Positions 54,348 through 62,770 of a DNA stretch of 64,000 bases are shown piece by piece; positions within the stretch are counted from its first letter, which is position 1, and each line of letters opens with the position of its first letter. Origin of the DNA: Treponema_B putidum (GTDB lineage Bacteria > Spirochaetota > Spirochaetia > Treponematales > Treponemataceae). The notes under the pieces were generated by a model that was not told the DNA's origin, made no database searches, and saw nothing but the letters and a program-made list of their open reading frames with translations. The position numbers and the translations under genes are program-made. Location of the stretch: the NCBI RefSeq assembly GCF_007830595.1, contig NZ_VLLD01000003.1. The stretch is one strand, 5' to 3'.

Positions 54348-54455
54348 AACTCCTTAATTTTTCTAAAACACGTCTTATATTATACCATATTTTTCTAAAA
54401 AATGGTAGTTTTTTAACAATATTTATAAAAAAAGTTTTAATTTAGTTTCAAGGTC

Positions 54456-56402
54456 TTATTGGTTATCGGATTCGGAAGAGTCTTCACTACCCTCAGTAGA
54501 ATCCGAATTCTCAGCTGAACTGCCGCCTTCAGTGTTTTCCTGAACAGGTTGACCGGAAGGAACAACGGGAGCAGGAGTAGGGGCAGGCGGGCGGCCTAAA
54601 AATAAAACTATATCCTCATCATCTTTTTTGTGTTTCATTTTTAGAAAAAGAGTACGGGTTCTTTCATCATAAACGTAGCCTGACGAATTATAAATCTCAA
54701 ATCTGGAGTCCGTTCTAAAGTCTATTCCATGGATTTGTATTCTATAAAAAGGGCGAATGCCTCTTATAATTAGGTAATGAGTATTATCAGCTTTAGACGA
54801 AATCCTAAAACTCAATATTTTTGTGTCATTTTTAAGTACATTTATTTCTCCGGCAGATGTCCAAGCCCAAATACCGGGTTCGGCTTTTAAAGCCAAAGAT
54901 TCTTCATGAGGATAGCTTGGATTATCACGAATAGCAACCGGATATAGTTTTTCTGCATGGAGAATGACGGCATCATTAGCCATAAGTCCTAACTTCTTTG
55001 CCTTATCTCCCTGAATATCAAAAGATGCCGGCAAACTTGGAGAGCCTCCTCCAAGTGAAAAGATAGAAGAATACAGAGCCTGCCCTACAGCCTTCCATGT
55101 TGTTTTTTCGGGATATGAATTTCCATAACGGATTAAAATTGATGCAGCATTCAAGGTATTTTCCGTGTCAATGGTTTTCTTATCGGAAGAAATATACACC
55201 CCCTCATCAATCAAAAGCAAAGAATCTTTTAAAACAGTCTCATATTTTTCGGAATTTTCCATAAACAAATTTTGTCTATTAGGAAAATAAAGACTATAAT
55301 CCATTGCTGCTTCCAACAAGCCTATAGCAACCCAAGAGCTTAATTCTTCTTCATTCATATTGGAAGCTATTTTTTCCAAAGCAGGAATTAAATTTGCCCG
55401 AGAATTATTTATTAAAAACGGAATAACAGAGCCGCTGTAAAATACGGACGGATCAGAGTTTGCTATATCGGATTCAATACCTGATAATCTCCTTCTATGG
55501 TATGCTGTAAGGCTTTTTTCGTTTTCTACAAGATTGCCATAAAATGCGGCCGATATATAGCTTCTTTTCTCTTTGGGTAAAAGAGATGCAGGAGCCGATA
55601 AAAGAGCTCTTGAATATTCGCCTTTAAAGGCTCTTTCGGCTATATATGCCGTCAAAAGTTCTTCATTATAATTTCTTGACAAAATCACATTAGAAAAATA
55701 CTCCAAGGCCTTTTCCCGAAATAATTGCTTTGTTTTCCCGTATTCTTCATCACTTGCGATGGGAATGCGGGGAATTGATTCAAATTCCAAACTTTGTGAT
55801 TGAACATAGGTTTCATAAAAAGCGGTACGCTTTGAACCGGAAAGAATTAGATGGGGCAATTCCGAAGAATCATCGGTATTACCGAACCCGTATCCTCCTC
55901 TAAAAACAAAGCGGTCCTTTCCATACCTTAAAAATATCTGCTCATCCTGCCGCTCAAGCCGGGCTGATTGGGTCAATTTCCAAGGGAAATAAACGGTTTC
56001 AACCTCGGACGGCATCGAAACGGAAATTTTTACCGTATTAATTGTTTCCGAAATATATGAGGTAAAATCTATCGAAACATCGTTAGAACAAACAACGCTA
56101 AAAGAATCTTCGTTTTTTTTATACTCTAAAACCTTTAAGCTAATATTTTTATTATTGCTTGTTTTTGCAATAACAGGGCTCTGATCTGTAATATAAAAAT
56201 CCAAGCCGTTCGATACTATGTGGAGGGGTAAAAGAGGAGTTCTGTTTCCGGTTTCATCAACTTCATCCCTGCCCGAAACCGTCATAGAGCCTATTGTATA
56301 ATAAAAGGTCTTTCCGATAGTAAATTGAATAATAAAAATGCCGAAAATTATTAGTATATACAATATAGTTAACGCAATTATCCTACTTGATTTGTGCTTC
56401 AT
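54456..56402 (-). CDS. Large envelope protein with one N-terminal membrane helix
   Basis: 648 residues. An N-terminal segment (IIALTILYILIIFGIFIIQF) anchors the protein. The next 550 residues are soluble and periplasmic-looking (beta-rich start, helical middle), and the C-terminal 45 residues are Ser/Glu-rich and disordered. No family recognised. The -10 box ends eight bases before the ATG with no ribosome site, so the mRNA is probably leaderless. It is divergent from the TPR lipoprotein. Confidence 0.6.
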   Translation of the reverse strand: MKHKSSRIIALTILYILIIFGIFIIQFTIGKTFYYTIGSMTVSGRDEVDETGNRTPLLPLHIVSNGLDFYITDQSPVIAKTSNNKNISLKVLEYKKNEDSFSVVCSNDVSIDFTSYISETINTVKISVSMPSEVETVYFPWKLTQSARLERQDEQIFLRYGKDRFVFRGGYGFGNTDDSSELPHLILSGSKRTAFYETYVQSQSLEFESIPRIPIASDEEYGKTKQLFREKALEYFSNVILSRNYNEELLTAYIAERAFKGEYSRALLSAPASLLPKEKRSYISAAFYGNLVENEKSLTAYHRRRLSGIESDIANSDPSVFYSGSVIPFLINNSRANLIPALEKIASNMNEEELSSWVAIGLLEAAMDYSLYFPNRQNLFMENSEKYETVLKDSLLLIDEGVYISSDKKTIDTENTLNAASILIRYGNSYPEKTTWKAVGQALYSSIFSLGGGSPSLPASFDIQGDKAKKLGLMANDAVILHAEKLYPVAIRDNPSYPHEESLALKAEPGIWAWTSAGEINVLKNDTKILSFRISSKADNTHYLIIRGIRPFYRIQIHGIDFRTDSRFEIYNSSGYVYDERTRTLFLKMKHKKDDEDIVLFLGRPPAPTPAPVVPSGQPVQENTEGGSSAENSDSTEGSEDSSESDNQ

Positions 56403-56410
56403 AATGTTAT

Positions 56411-56439
56411 AGTGTATATAAACTAAGGAATAATTGCAA
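56411..56439 (-). promoter_or_regulatory. Promoter of the 648-residue envelope protein
   Basis: On the minus strand TTGCAA (56439-56434), 17 bases, TACACT (56416-56411). Eight bases then lead to the ATG at 56402-56400, so a leaderless start is likely. Confidence 0.5.
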
Positions 56440-56457
56440 TACTTTTAAGGAGCTATT

Positions 56458-57891
56458 ATGAAAATAACCAAGCAAATTTGTGTTTATTTTAGTTTTTTGA
56501 TAGCGGTTTCTATCATTTTTTCTTGTAAAACAACTGAAAAAGCCGTTACCCCCGCTGTAATTGAAGAGCCAAAAAAAACCGAAAAAACGGTAAACAAAAA
56601 TCCGAGAGAAGAGTTTACTGATAAACTTACTCAACTTTCTCAAAAAGGAGATTTAGACGGAATTTTAAAATTGATAGACACATCGGATTCTGAAGTAACT
56701 AATAATTTTAATATACAATATCTAAAATTGTCCATTCTCATCTCGATGAGAAAAACAAAGGAAGCGGAAACCTTAGCTGAAGAACTCTCCAAGTCTTACC
56801 CCAATAATACCGATATTCTATATTCTCAAGTTATGATGGCCCAAGCTGAAAACAACCAACAAAAAAAAGATCAATATTTAAAAAAAATACTGGCTATAAA
56901 TCCAAAAGATTCAAGAGCATTAACAGAGCAGGGCTTGGACTTTTACTCGGCCAAAAGATACAATGATGCAAGAAGAAAATTTATAGAAGCTTATAAGGTT
57001 GACCCTAAATGCACGGAAGCCCTTATAGGTCTGGGACGCATAAACTATCTTGAAGGAAAACTTGACCAATCTGAGGCAAATTTAACGGCAGTCTTGGAGC
57101 AAGAACCCAATAACAGCACAGCCCTTGCAGAACTTGCCCGCATAAAATCCGAAACAAATAGAATGTATCAAGCTCTTCAGGATATAAATAAGGCAGCAGA
57201 GCTTGAACCTAATAATCCCAGCCATTGGATTGATATAGGCTCTTACAATCTTACAATCGGCCGAAAAGAGGAAGCAAAAAAAGCTTACAGTAGGGTTATA
57301 GAGCTGACTCCCGATTCCTACATAGCCTATATCTACCGTGCAGGCATAAACGATGAACTTGGGTATAAGGAAGAGGCTCTTGATGATTACATAAAGGTAT
57401 GCAATCTTTATCCGCCGTATTATTTTGCACTGGAAGGAGCCGGAATTTTGTTTTGGGAAAAAGGAGACTGGGTAAATGCAGGCACGGCATTTTTAAAAGC
57501 CTTGAGCAAGGCACCCGCTTCTTATCAATATGCTCTTTTATATGCGGTAAGTCTATATAAACAAAACAAAAAACTTGATGCAAAAAAATTTATGCAAAAC
57601 TATCTAAAAAACATAAACAGGACTGAAAAAGAGAACGAGTACTTTTTATGCCGCCTTTTTGTAGATTTTGCAGGAGACACTGAATTAATAAACAGGGCAA
57701 CGGCAGAAACCGACATGGTAAAAAAGGGCAGACTGTTCTTTTATCTCGGGGAGTTTTACAATTTGACAAAAAAATATGCTCTTGCTGAAAAATGCTATGT
57801 TCAAGTGCTTTCAATAGAAAATCCGGCCTTTTTTGAATATCGTTTTGCTAAAAAAGCTATGGATGAATTTAATTCAAACTCAGGAAAATAA
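56458..57891 (+). CDS. TPR-repeat lipoprotein
   Basis: 477 residues. A signal peptide ends in the lipobox FSC (cysteine at about residue 22), so it is probably lipid-anchored. TPR repeats fill most of the chain, for example RFIEAYKVDPKCTEALIGLG and SRVIELTPDSYIAYIYRAG. AAGGAG lies before the ATG. It may scaffold an envelope complex. The following gene starts eight bases after its stop. Confidence 0.75.
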   Translation: MKITKQICVYFSFLIAVSIIFSCKTTEKAVTPAVIEEPKKTEKTVNKNPREEFTDKLTQLSQKGDLDGILKLIDTSDSEVTNNFNIQYLKLSILISMRKTKEAETLAEELSKSYPNNTDILYSQVMMAQAENNQQKKDQYLKKILAINPKDSRALTEQGLDFYSAKRYNDARRKFIEAYKVDPKCTEALIGLGRINYLEGKLDQSEANLTAVLEQEPNNSTALAELARIKSETNRMYQALQDINKAAELEPNNPSHWIDIGSYNLTIGRKEEAKKAYSRVIELTPDSYIAYIYRAGINDELGYKEEALDDYIKVCNLYPPYYFALEGAGILFWEKGDWVNAGTAFLKALSKAPASYQYALLYAVSLYKQNKKLDAKKFMQNYLKNINRTEKENEYFLCRLFVDFAGDTELINRATAETDMVKKGRLFFYLGEFYNLTKKYALAEKCYVQVLSIENPAFFEYRFAKKAMDEFNSNSGK

Positions 57892-57898
57892 GGTAAAA

Positions 57899-58555
57899 AT
57901 GCTTAAAGAAGAAAAAACCAAGGTACGAAACCTAATAAAAGAATATTTTAAAAGCCCCGATGGAAAAAAACTTATACAAAAAACAGAAGAACTCCAAACT
58001 TCTCAAAACTATTGCAAGGATTTTTTAAATAAAATACCTAAATACAGTGAAGCTAAAACGGTTTTTGCCTATCATCCCATAAAAGAAGAATTTCCTACCT
58101 TAGGACTTTTAAAACAAGCATATTCAGATAAAAAGACTGTAGCCCTCCCCCTTGTCTCGGATAATGACCTTATATTCAAAAAAATGCAATTTAAAGACGG
58201 AAAAATAGAACCTGTTCAAGCCGGAATTTTCGGTATCATGGAGCCGCCCGAAAAAGCCTTTAACCTTTTTCCTCAAACAGAAGAAGAAAAAGCTCTGCAT
58301 CCTTTGGAGCTGCCCCTTTTGATTTTAGTACCGGGAAGGGCATTTTCAAAAAAGGGGGAAAGAATGGGAAGGGGCGGCGGTTTTTACGATAGATTTTTTG
58401 AAAAACTCTTTAAAAGCATAAAAAAAGAAGAAGTTTGTCTTGCAGGGCTTTGTTTTTCGGGGCAAATTTTAGATAAGATTCCAATAGGAGATTTTGACTA
58501 TCCCGTAGACCTTGTCATAACCGAATCTGATGTTTATTTTAAGCCGTCCAAATAA
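57899..58555 (+). CDS. 5-formyltetrahydrofolate cyclo-ligase
   Basis: 218 residues from ATG 57899, which has AAGG upstream; the longer start at 57833 lies inside the previous gene. The ATP-binding motif GRGGGFYDRFF and PVDLVITE, plus AYHPIKEEF earlier, are the family marks. It converts 5-formyl-THF to methenyl-THF with ATP. This fits a folate salvage role in the cytoplasm. Confidence 0.9.
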   Translation: MLKEEKTKVRNLIKEYFKSPDGKKLIQKTEELQTSQNYCKDFLNKIPKYSEAKTVFAYHPIKEEFPTLGLLKQAYSDKKTVALPLVSDNDLIFKKMQFKDGKIEPVQAGIFGIMEPPEKAFNLFPQTEEEKALHPLELPLLILVPGRAFSKKGERMGRGGGFYDRFFEKLFKSIKKEEVCLAGLCFSGQILDKIPIGDFDYPVDLVITESDVYFKPSK

Positions 58556-58605
58556 CAATGCTTAAAATAAAATTTGATAAAATAATAAAAAACACGAATT
58601 TTCTA

Positions 58606-58634
58606 TTGACATTTTATAAGAAATAGTGTAATAT
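58606..58634 (+). promoter_or_regulatory. Promoter of the tRNA-Asn gene
   Basis: TTGACA (58606-58611), 17 bases, TAATAT (58629-58634). It starts a message that reaches the tRNA 25 bases downstream and probably rpmB. Confidence 0.75.
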
Positions 58635-58658
58635 CCTAAAACTTCCGATTGGAAGCAT

Positions 58659-58731
58659 TCCCCTGTAGCTCAGTAGGCAGAGCAAGTGGCTGTTAACCAC
58701 TGGGTCCGTGGTTCGAACCCGCGCGGGGGAG
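58659..58731 (+). tRNA. tRNA-Asn (GTT)
   Basis: 73 bases fold as a cloverleaf. TCCCCTG (58659-58665) pairs with CGGGGGA (58724-58730), with G58731 as discriminator. The D-arm is AGCTCAGTAGGCAGAGC, the anticodon loop CTGTTAA gives GTT, and the T-arm contains GGTTCGAACCC. CCA is not encoded. Confidence 0.95.
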
Positions 58732-58789
58732 CTATTCAAAAGAAAGCTGATCTTTAAAGGTCAGCTGATTTTTTAAAGGCAGGTGAGAT

Positions 58790-58981
58790 ATGTCAAGAGT
58801 ATGTGAAATTTGCGGAAAAGGCTCGTTATCCGGAAACTCAGTAAGTAAATCCAAAATTCACACAAAAAGAGTTTGGAAGCCCAATTTAGTAAATGTAAAG
58901 ACAGAAATCGGCGGCAGAACTCTAACCATTAAAATGTGTTCGCGATGCTTAAAAAGCGACTACGTTACAAAAAAAGTTTAG
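58790..58981 (+). CDS. rpmB: 50S ribosomal protein L28
   Basis: A 63-residue ribosomal protein, a typical bacterial L28 length. Two cysteine pairs (VCEICGKG and MCSRCLKS) may bind zinc. AGGTGAGAT precedes the ATG. It lies 59 bases after tRNA-Asn and may share its transcript. A strong terminator follows. Confidence 0.93.
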   Translation: MSRVCEICGKGSLSGNSVSKSKIHTKRVWKPNLVNVKTEIGGRTLTIKMCSRCLKSDYVTKKV

Positions 58982-59013
58982 TTTTCTTAATTTACTCCTT
59001 TTTATTTACATTT

Positions 59014-59046
59014 CGAGCCTGCATAAAAGCGGGCTCGATTTTTTTT
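59014..59046 (+). terminator. Terminator of rpmB
   Basis: CGAGCCTGC (59014-59022) pairs with GCGGGCTCG (59029-59037), followed by a T-run. Confidence 0.9.
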
Positions 59047-59096
59047 ATTAAAACCCTTCGCGCGACAAGAATAAGGTTACTATAAAAATATCGGTT

Positions 59097-59561
59097 TTAG
59101 ATGCCCATATAAATTAAAACTATAAATGCAAGGACAAAATATATAAGACCTGCTGCTACCCAGCCCCATCTGTTTTTACGCTTTAAGTTCTTTTTATTTT
59201 TAAACTTTCCAAAATCGGTAGTTACATGAGCATCTTTTTTCATAGTAACTCCATATTTAATAGTTTCTCCTAATTGTAAAAAGCCGAATAAAATTACATC
59301 AAAAAGACCCGACTTATTTATTACAGACAAACCGCCTATTCCGGCTAAAAAAACGGAAGCAATAAAAAGGCCGTCACATAGGTGATGCAAAAAGGAGTGA
59401 GAGCTTCCTCGCGAAAAAAAGATAACAACAGCCGCAGTAATCACTGCCCCAACACCAAATGGAGCAAAAAAACTGAATAGTAATCCGGTTTTTTTTTGAG
59501 GTACAATCTCCTCAACTTCATTATCGAAAAAATTATTGCCAGTGTCGGATTTATTTTCCAT
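59097..59561 (-). CDS. DUF3899-like small membrane protein
   Basis: 154 residues with about three hydrophobic segments: FSFFAPFGVGAVITAAVVIFF, LFIASVFLAGIGGLSVI and WGWVAAGLIYFVLAFIVLIYMGI. The centre HHLCDGLFIASVFLAGIGGL and GLFDVILFGFL are reminiscent of DUF3899. AAGGTAG lies before the ATG. Function unknown. It lies downstream of the opp genes but after a terminator. Confidence 0.6.
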   Translation of the reverse strand: MENKSDTGNNFFDNEVEEIVPQKKTGLLFSFFAPFGVGAVITAAVVIFFSRGSSHSFLHHLCDGLFIASVFLAGIGGLSVINKSGLFDVILFGFLQLGETIKYGVTMKKDAHVTTDFGKFKNKKNLKRKNRWGWVAAGLIYFVLAFIVLIYMGI

Positions 59562-59580
59562 AAATACTACCTTTAAAAAA

Positions 59581-59609
59581 AGTACGGCAGATTTTAGATC
59601 TGCCGTACT
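59581..59609 (-). terminator. Terminator of the opp operon
   Basis: AGTACGGCAGAT (59581-59592) and ATCTGCCGTACT (59598-59609) form a perfect 12-base stem. On the minus strand it is followed by TTTTTT. Confidence 0.9.
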
Positions 59610-59627
59610 AAGGATTAGATTATTTTA

Positions 59628-60650
59628 TCATTTGGGTAATTTTTCATATTCGGCATCATTGCATAAAACCCAATGCTTTTCACGAACTTCTCTAAACTTC
59701 GGCTTATCTACGGAATAGTCGTGTGCCAAAGCCGGTACATACACTTCTCTTTTTCTATTCCGTTCGGTATTGGGATCCGGTACGGGAATAGCAGAAAGCA
59801 AAGCACGAGTATAAGGGTGAAAAGGATGAGCAAAAAGCTCATCTGAATCTGCGAGCTCAACCATTCTTCCGTAATACATAACTGCAATTCGGTTTGAAAA
59901 ATATTTTACAACAGCTAGGTCGTGAGCTATAAACAAAATAGTAAGATTCATTTCACGGCGTAAATCATTCATTAGGTTTATAACCTGAGCCTGTACCGAA
60001 ACGTCCAATGCGCTTATAGGTTCATCGGCAATGATAATTTCGGGATTCATAACAATAGCTCGTGCTATACCGATACGCTGTCTTTGGCCGCCTGAAAATT
60101 CGTGAGGATATCTTTCGGCATGCTCTGCAACAAGGCCTACGAGGTTTAAAGTTTCTTTGACTTTTGCATCAATTTTTTTCATGTCCCTCTCGCCGCGAAT
60201 AATCATTCCTTCACCTATTATTTCCCGAACCGTCATACGCGGATCCAATGAAGAAATAGGATCTTGAAATATCATTTGAATATCGGACAAAGCCTCATTG
60301 TAACGCATTTTTTTCATCATCTTTTTATCGACACGAAATTTAGCCTCTAACTCTTCAGCTAATTGCTTGTTGCCTGATGCCCTTGCCTCTTTAATTCTTT
60401 CTTTCAAAAAAGGAAGGCCTGAATTAATATGATGGTCCTTATAGTAAATATCTCCGCCGGTAATTTCGTAAAGGCCTATAATCGAACGGCCTATTGTAGT
60501 TTTACCGCATCCGGATTCTCCTACAATCCCGAAAACTTCACCCTTATGGACATCAAAGCTCACGTCATCGACAGCTTTAAGGTACTTACCCTCAAGTTTA
60601 AAGTATTGCTTTAAATTATTTACTCTCAAAATCAAATCATTATTATTCAT
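59628..60650 (-). CDS. oppF: Oligopeptide ABC transporter ATPase
   Basis: 340 residues. Walker A is GESGCGKTT, the signature is FSGGQRQRIG and Walker B is IIADEPISALD. The C-terminal oligopeptide motif (HPFHPYTRALLSAIPVPDP) is present. A helical insertion of about 40 residues, containing ERIKEARASGNKQLAEELEAK, precedes the Q-loop. It energises peptide import with OppD. It overlaps oppD by eight bases. AGGAGG precedes the ATG. Confidence 0.9.
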   Translation of the reverse strand: MNNNDLILRVNNLKQYFKLEGKYLKAVDDVSFDVHKGEVFGIVGESGCGKTTIGRSIIGLYEITGGDIYYKDHHINSGLPFLKERIKEARASGNKQLAEELEAKFRVDKKMMKKMRYNEALSDIQMIFQDPISSLDPRMTVREIIGEGMIIRGERDMKKIDAKVKETLNLVGLVAEHAERYPHEFSGGQRQRIGIARAIVMNPEIIIADEPISALDVSVQAQVINLMNDLRREMNLTILFIAHDLAVVKYFSNRIAVMYYGRMVELADSDELFAHPFHPYTRALLSAIPVPDPNTERNRKREVYVPALAHDYSVDKPKFREVREKHWVLCNDAEYEKLPK

Positions 60651-62769
60651 TTTGTCCTCCTATTTTCTCTCTCATTCGGCGAATTCGGTCGGTAACAATA
60701 AGCGGAGGCTTAATGTCTTTAGGTGCATCAGGATGCAATAACCATGTTGCAGCTTTGTGAGTAGGAGTTATTTCAAACATCGGCGGTTCCTCTTCAAAGT
60801 CAATTTCCATTGCATATTTATTGCGTTGAGCAAAAGCATCGCCCTTAGGCGGGAAAATCATATTAGGAGGTACACCCGGAATCGATTCAAGTTTTTCCTT
60901 GGTATCCAAATCAGGCATAGAAGACAAAAGAGCCCACGTATAAGGATGAGCGGGTTCATAGAATACTTCATCAACCGAACCGTATTCGACGATTTTACCT
61001 GCATACATAACTGCAATTTCATCTGCCATATTTGCAACAACGCCGAGGTCATGAGTAATAAAGATAATTGAAAGGTTTCTTTCCCGCTTTAACTCGTTTA
61101 TCAATTCAAGAATCTGAGCTTGAATGGTAACATCCAATGCCGTCGTAGGTTCGTCGCAAATCAAAATATCCGGGTTTGAAGCAAGCGCTATTGCTATAAC
61201 AACTCGCTGCCTCATACCGCCCGAAAATTGGAACGGATATTGCATAAACCTTTGGCGGGCTTGCGGAATACCTACTTCATTCATTAAATCGATAGACCTT
61301 GTTTTAGCCAAACTATATTTCATCTTATAGTTCATTTTGGAAGATTCGACAATCATCGCTTCCAATACTTTCTCGGCACGGTCCTTTACATCAAGGTGGG
61401 CATTTTTTTCAAGCTTATCTTCAAATGAAGCTTTAAGTTTGATTAAAATATCCCGTATTTTGTCTTCAAGACGGTCAAGGGTTACCCCGGTGGGCAGCCT
61501 AAACTTTTTAATTAGATTAGCTTTAGACTTACCCGTCATATTCTCAGCCTTTAAAGACATTTTGTATATAAAGATAGCATTATCAATTGAACCTTCAAAT
61601 GTATAGGCAAAACCGTTTTTGTGTAAGTCCAATTTATCTATAGCTTCTTTAACAATAGGCTTTAATTTATTGCATGTATCCGAAACGGAATTTACATCAA
61701 TTTTGCCTTGCAGAATATTCAAAGTTTCCTGTATTTTTGAAATTGCCGTTTTTTTATCATCGGCAGATTTATTATTAGAATATTCTACAGCCTTGCATAC
61801 CATAAGTAAAAAATTATCGAGGAATTCTTCTTCAAATAATTTTTTTGCCGTATCATTGAGCAGCTTGATATCTTTACTAGCAAATTCCTCTTTACCTTTC
61901 TGGAGTGAATAATACCCCAAAGCAACAAAGTCAGGCTTATGTCTTTCAAGACCGTTTTGTAAAATGACTTTTAAAGCACCTAAAGCGGCTTCCACTTCAG
62001 CCTTATCCGTTTCAGAGCCTTTACTCATCTTGTATTTGCCTGCGACAACTGAAAGGTCTTCAACGGCAGAAACAAAAGCAGGATTATCTGATGGAATCAA
62101 AAAAACATTTCCGCAGTTTTTTGAATATTGTACAATCCTTTTTATTTCTTGTGCAACTTCAGCAACCGGCTTGTCAATTAATTGAATCTTAGCACCGTCA
62201 ATGTATGAAATTGTAGTTTCAGCCGTATCATGGGCAATATTATATGCCCGTTCAAGTCTACATCCTTCAGAAATATAGCCGGTAAACTTACTCATCGATT
62301 CTTTGACCTTAGCACTATCTTCACCTGCCAGAATCATATTATCTTGCAAAACCTTTGCAAGTTCTTTATAATTCTTTTTAGATTGCTTCCTTTGAGTAAC
62401 ATTGTTTGCAAGTATTGCCTCTGTAAGTTGTTTTCCGACACGGACAATGGGGTTTAAACTTGACAGAGGATCCTGAAATATCATAGCTATATTGTTTCCG
62501 CGGATATCATGGAAAACTTCTTCGGGTATCTGCAGCAAATCCTTTCCGTCATAGTAAATTTCTCCGTCTTCAACAGTTGCATTTCCTGCTAGAATACCCA
62601 GAATAGCTCTTGCAGTTACGGATTTTCCGGAACCGGATTCTCCTACTATAGCTAATGTTTTGCCTTCTTCAAGATTGAATGAAACGTCCCTGACAGCACG
62701 AACATAGCCGTTATTTGTCCAAAACGATATTTTTGCATTTCGTACTTCTAATTTTGTTTTATTTGCCAT
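60643..62769 (-). CDS. oppD: Oligopeptide ABC transporter ATPase with a large insertion
   Basis: 708 residues, about twice the usual 330. Walker A (GESGSGKS) and the Q-loop (IFQD) are near the start, and the signature (FSGGMRQRV) near residue 516. About 360 extra, mostly helical residues lie between them (roughly 130-480). The C-terminal peptide-transporter motif (AHPYTWALLSSMPDL) is normal. The reading frame is open, so the insertion is real unless sequencing is wrong. The role of the insert is unknown. It is coupled to oppF and follows oppC. Confidence 0.85.
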   Translation of the reverse strand: MANKTKLEVRNAKISFWTNNGYVRAVRDVSFNLEEGKTLAIVGESGSGKSVTARAILGILAGNATVEDGEIYYDGKDLLQIPEEVFHDIRGNNIAMIFQDPLSSLNPIVRVGKQLTEAILANNVTQRKQSKKNYKELAKVLQDNMILAGEDSAKVKESMSKFTGYISEGCRLERAYNIAHDTAETTISYIDGAKIQLIDKPVAEVAQEIKRIVQYSKNCGNVFLIPSDNPAFVSAVEDLSVVAGKYKMSKGSETDKAEVEAALGALKVILQNGLERHKPDFVALGYYSLQKGKEEFASKDIKLLNDTAKKLFEEEFLDNFLLMVCKAVEYSNNKSADDKKTAISKIQETLNILQGKIDVNSVSDTCNKLKPIVKEAIDKLDLHKNGFAYTFEGSIDNAIFIYKMSLKAENMTGKSKANLIKKFRLPTGVTLDRLEDKIRDILIKLKASFEDKLEKNAHLDVKDRAEKVLEAMIVESSKMNYKMKYSLAKTRSIDLMNEVGIPQARQRFMQYPFQFSGGMRQRVVIAIALASNPDILICDEPTTALDVTIQAQILELINELKRERNLSIIFITHDLGVVANMADEIAVMYAGKIVEYGSVDEVFYEPAHPYTWALLSSMPDLDTKEKLESIPGVPPNMIFPPKGDAFAQRNKYAMEIDFEEEPPMFEITPTHKAATWLLHPDAPKDIKPPLIVTDRIRRMREKIGGQNE

Positions 62770-62770
62770 A

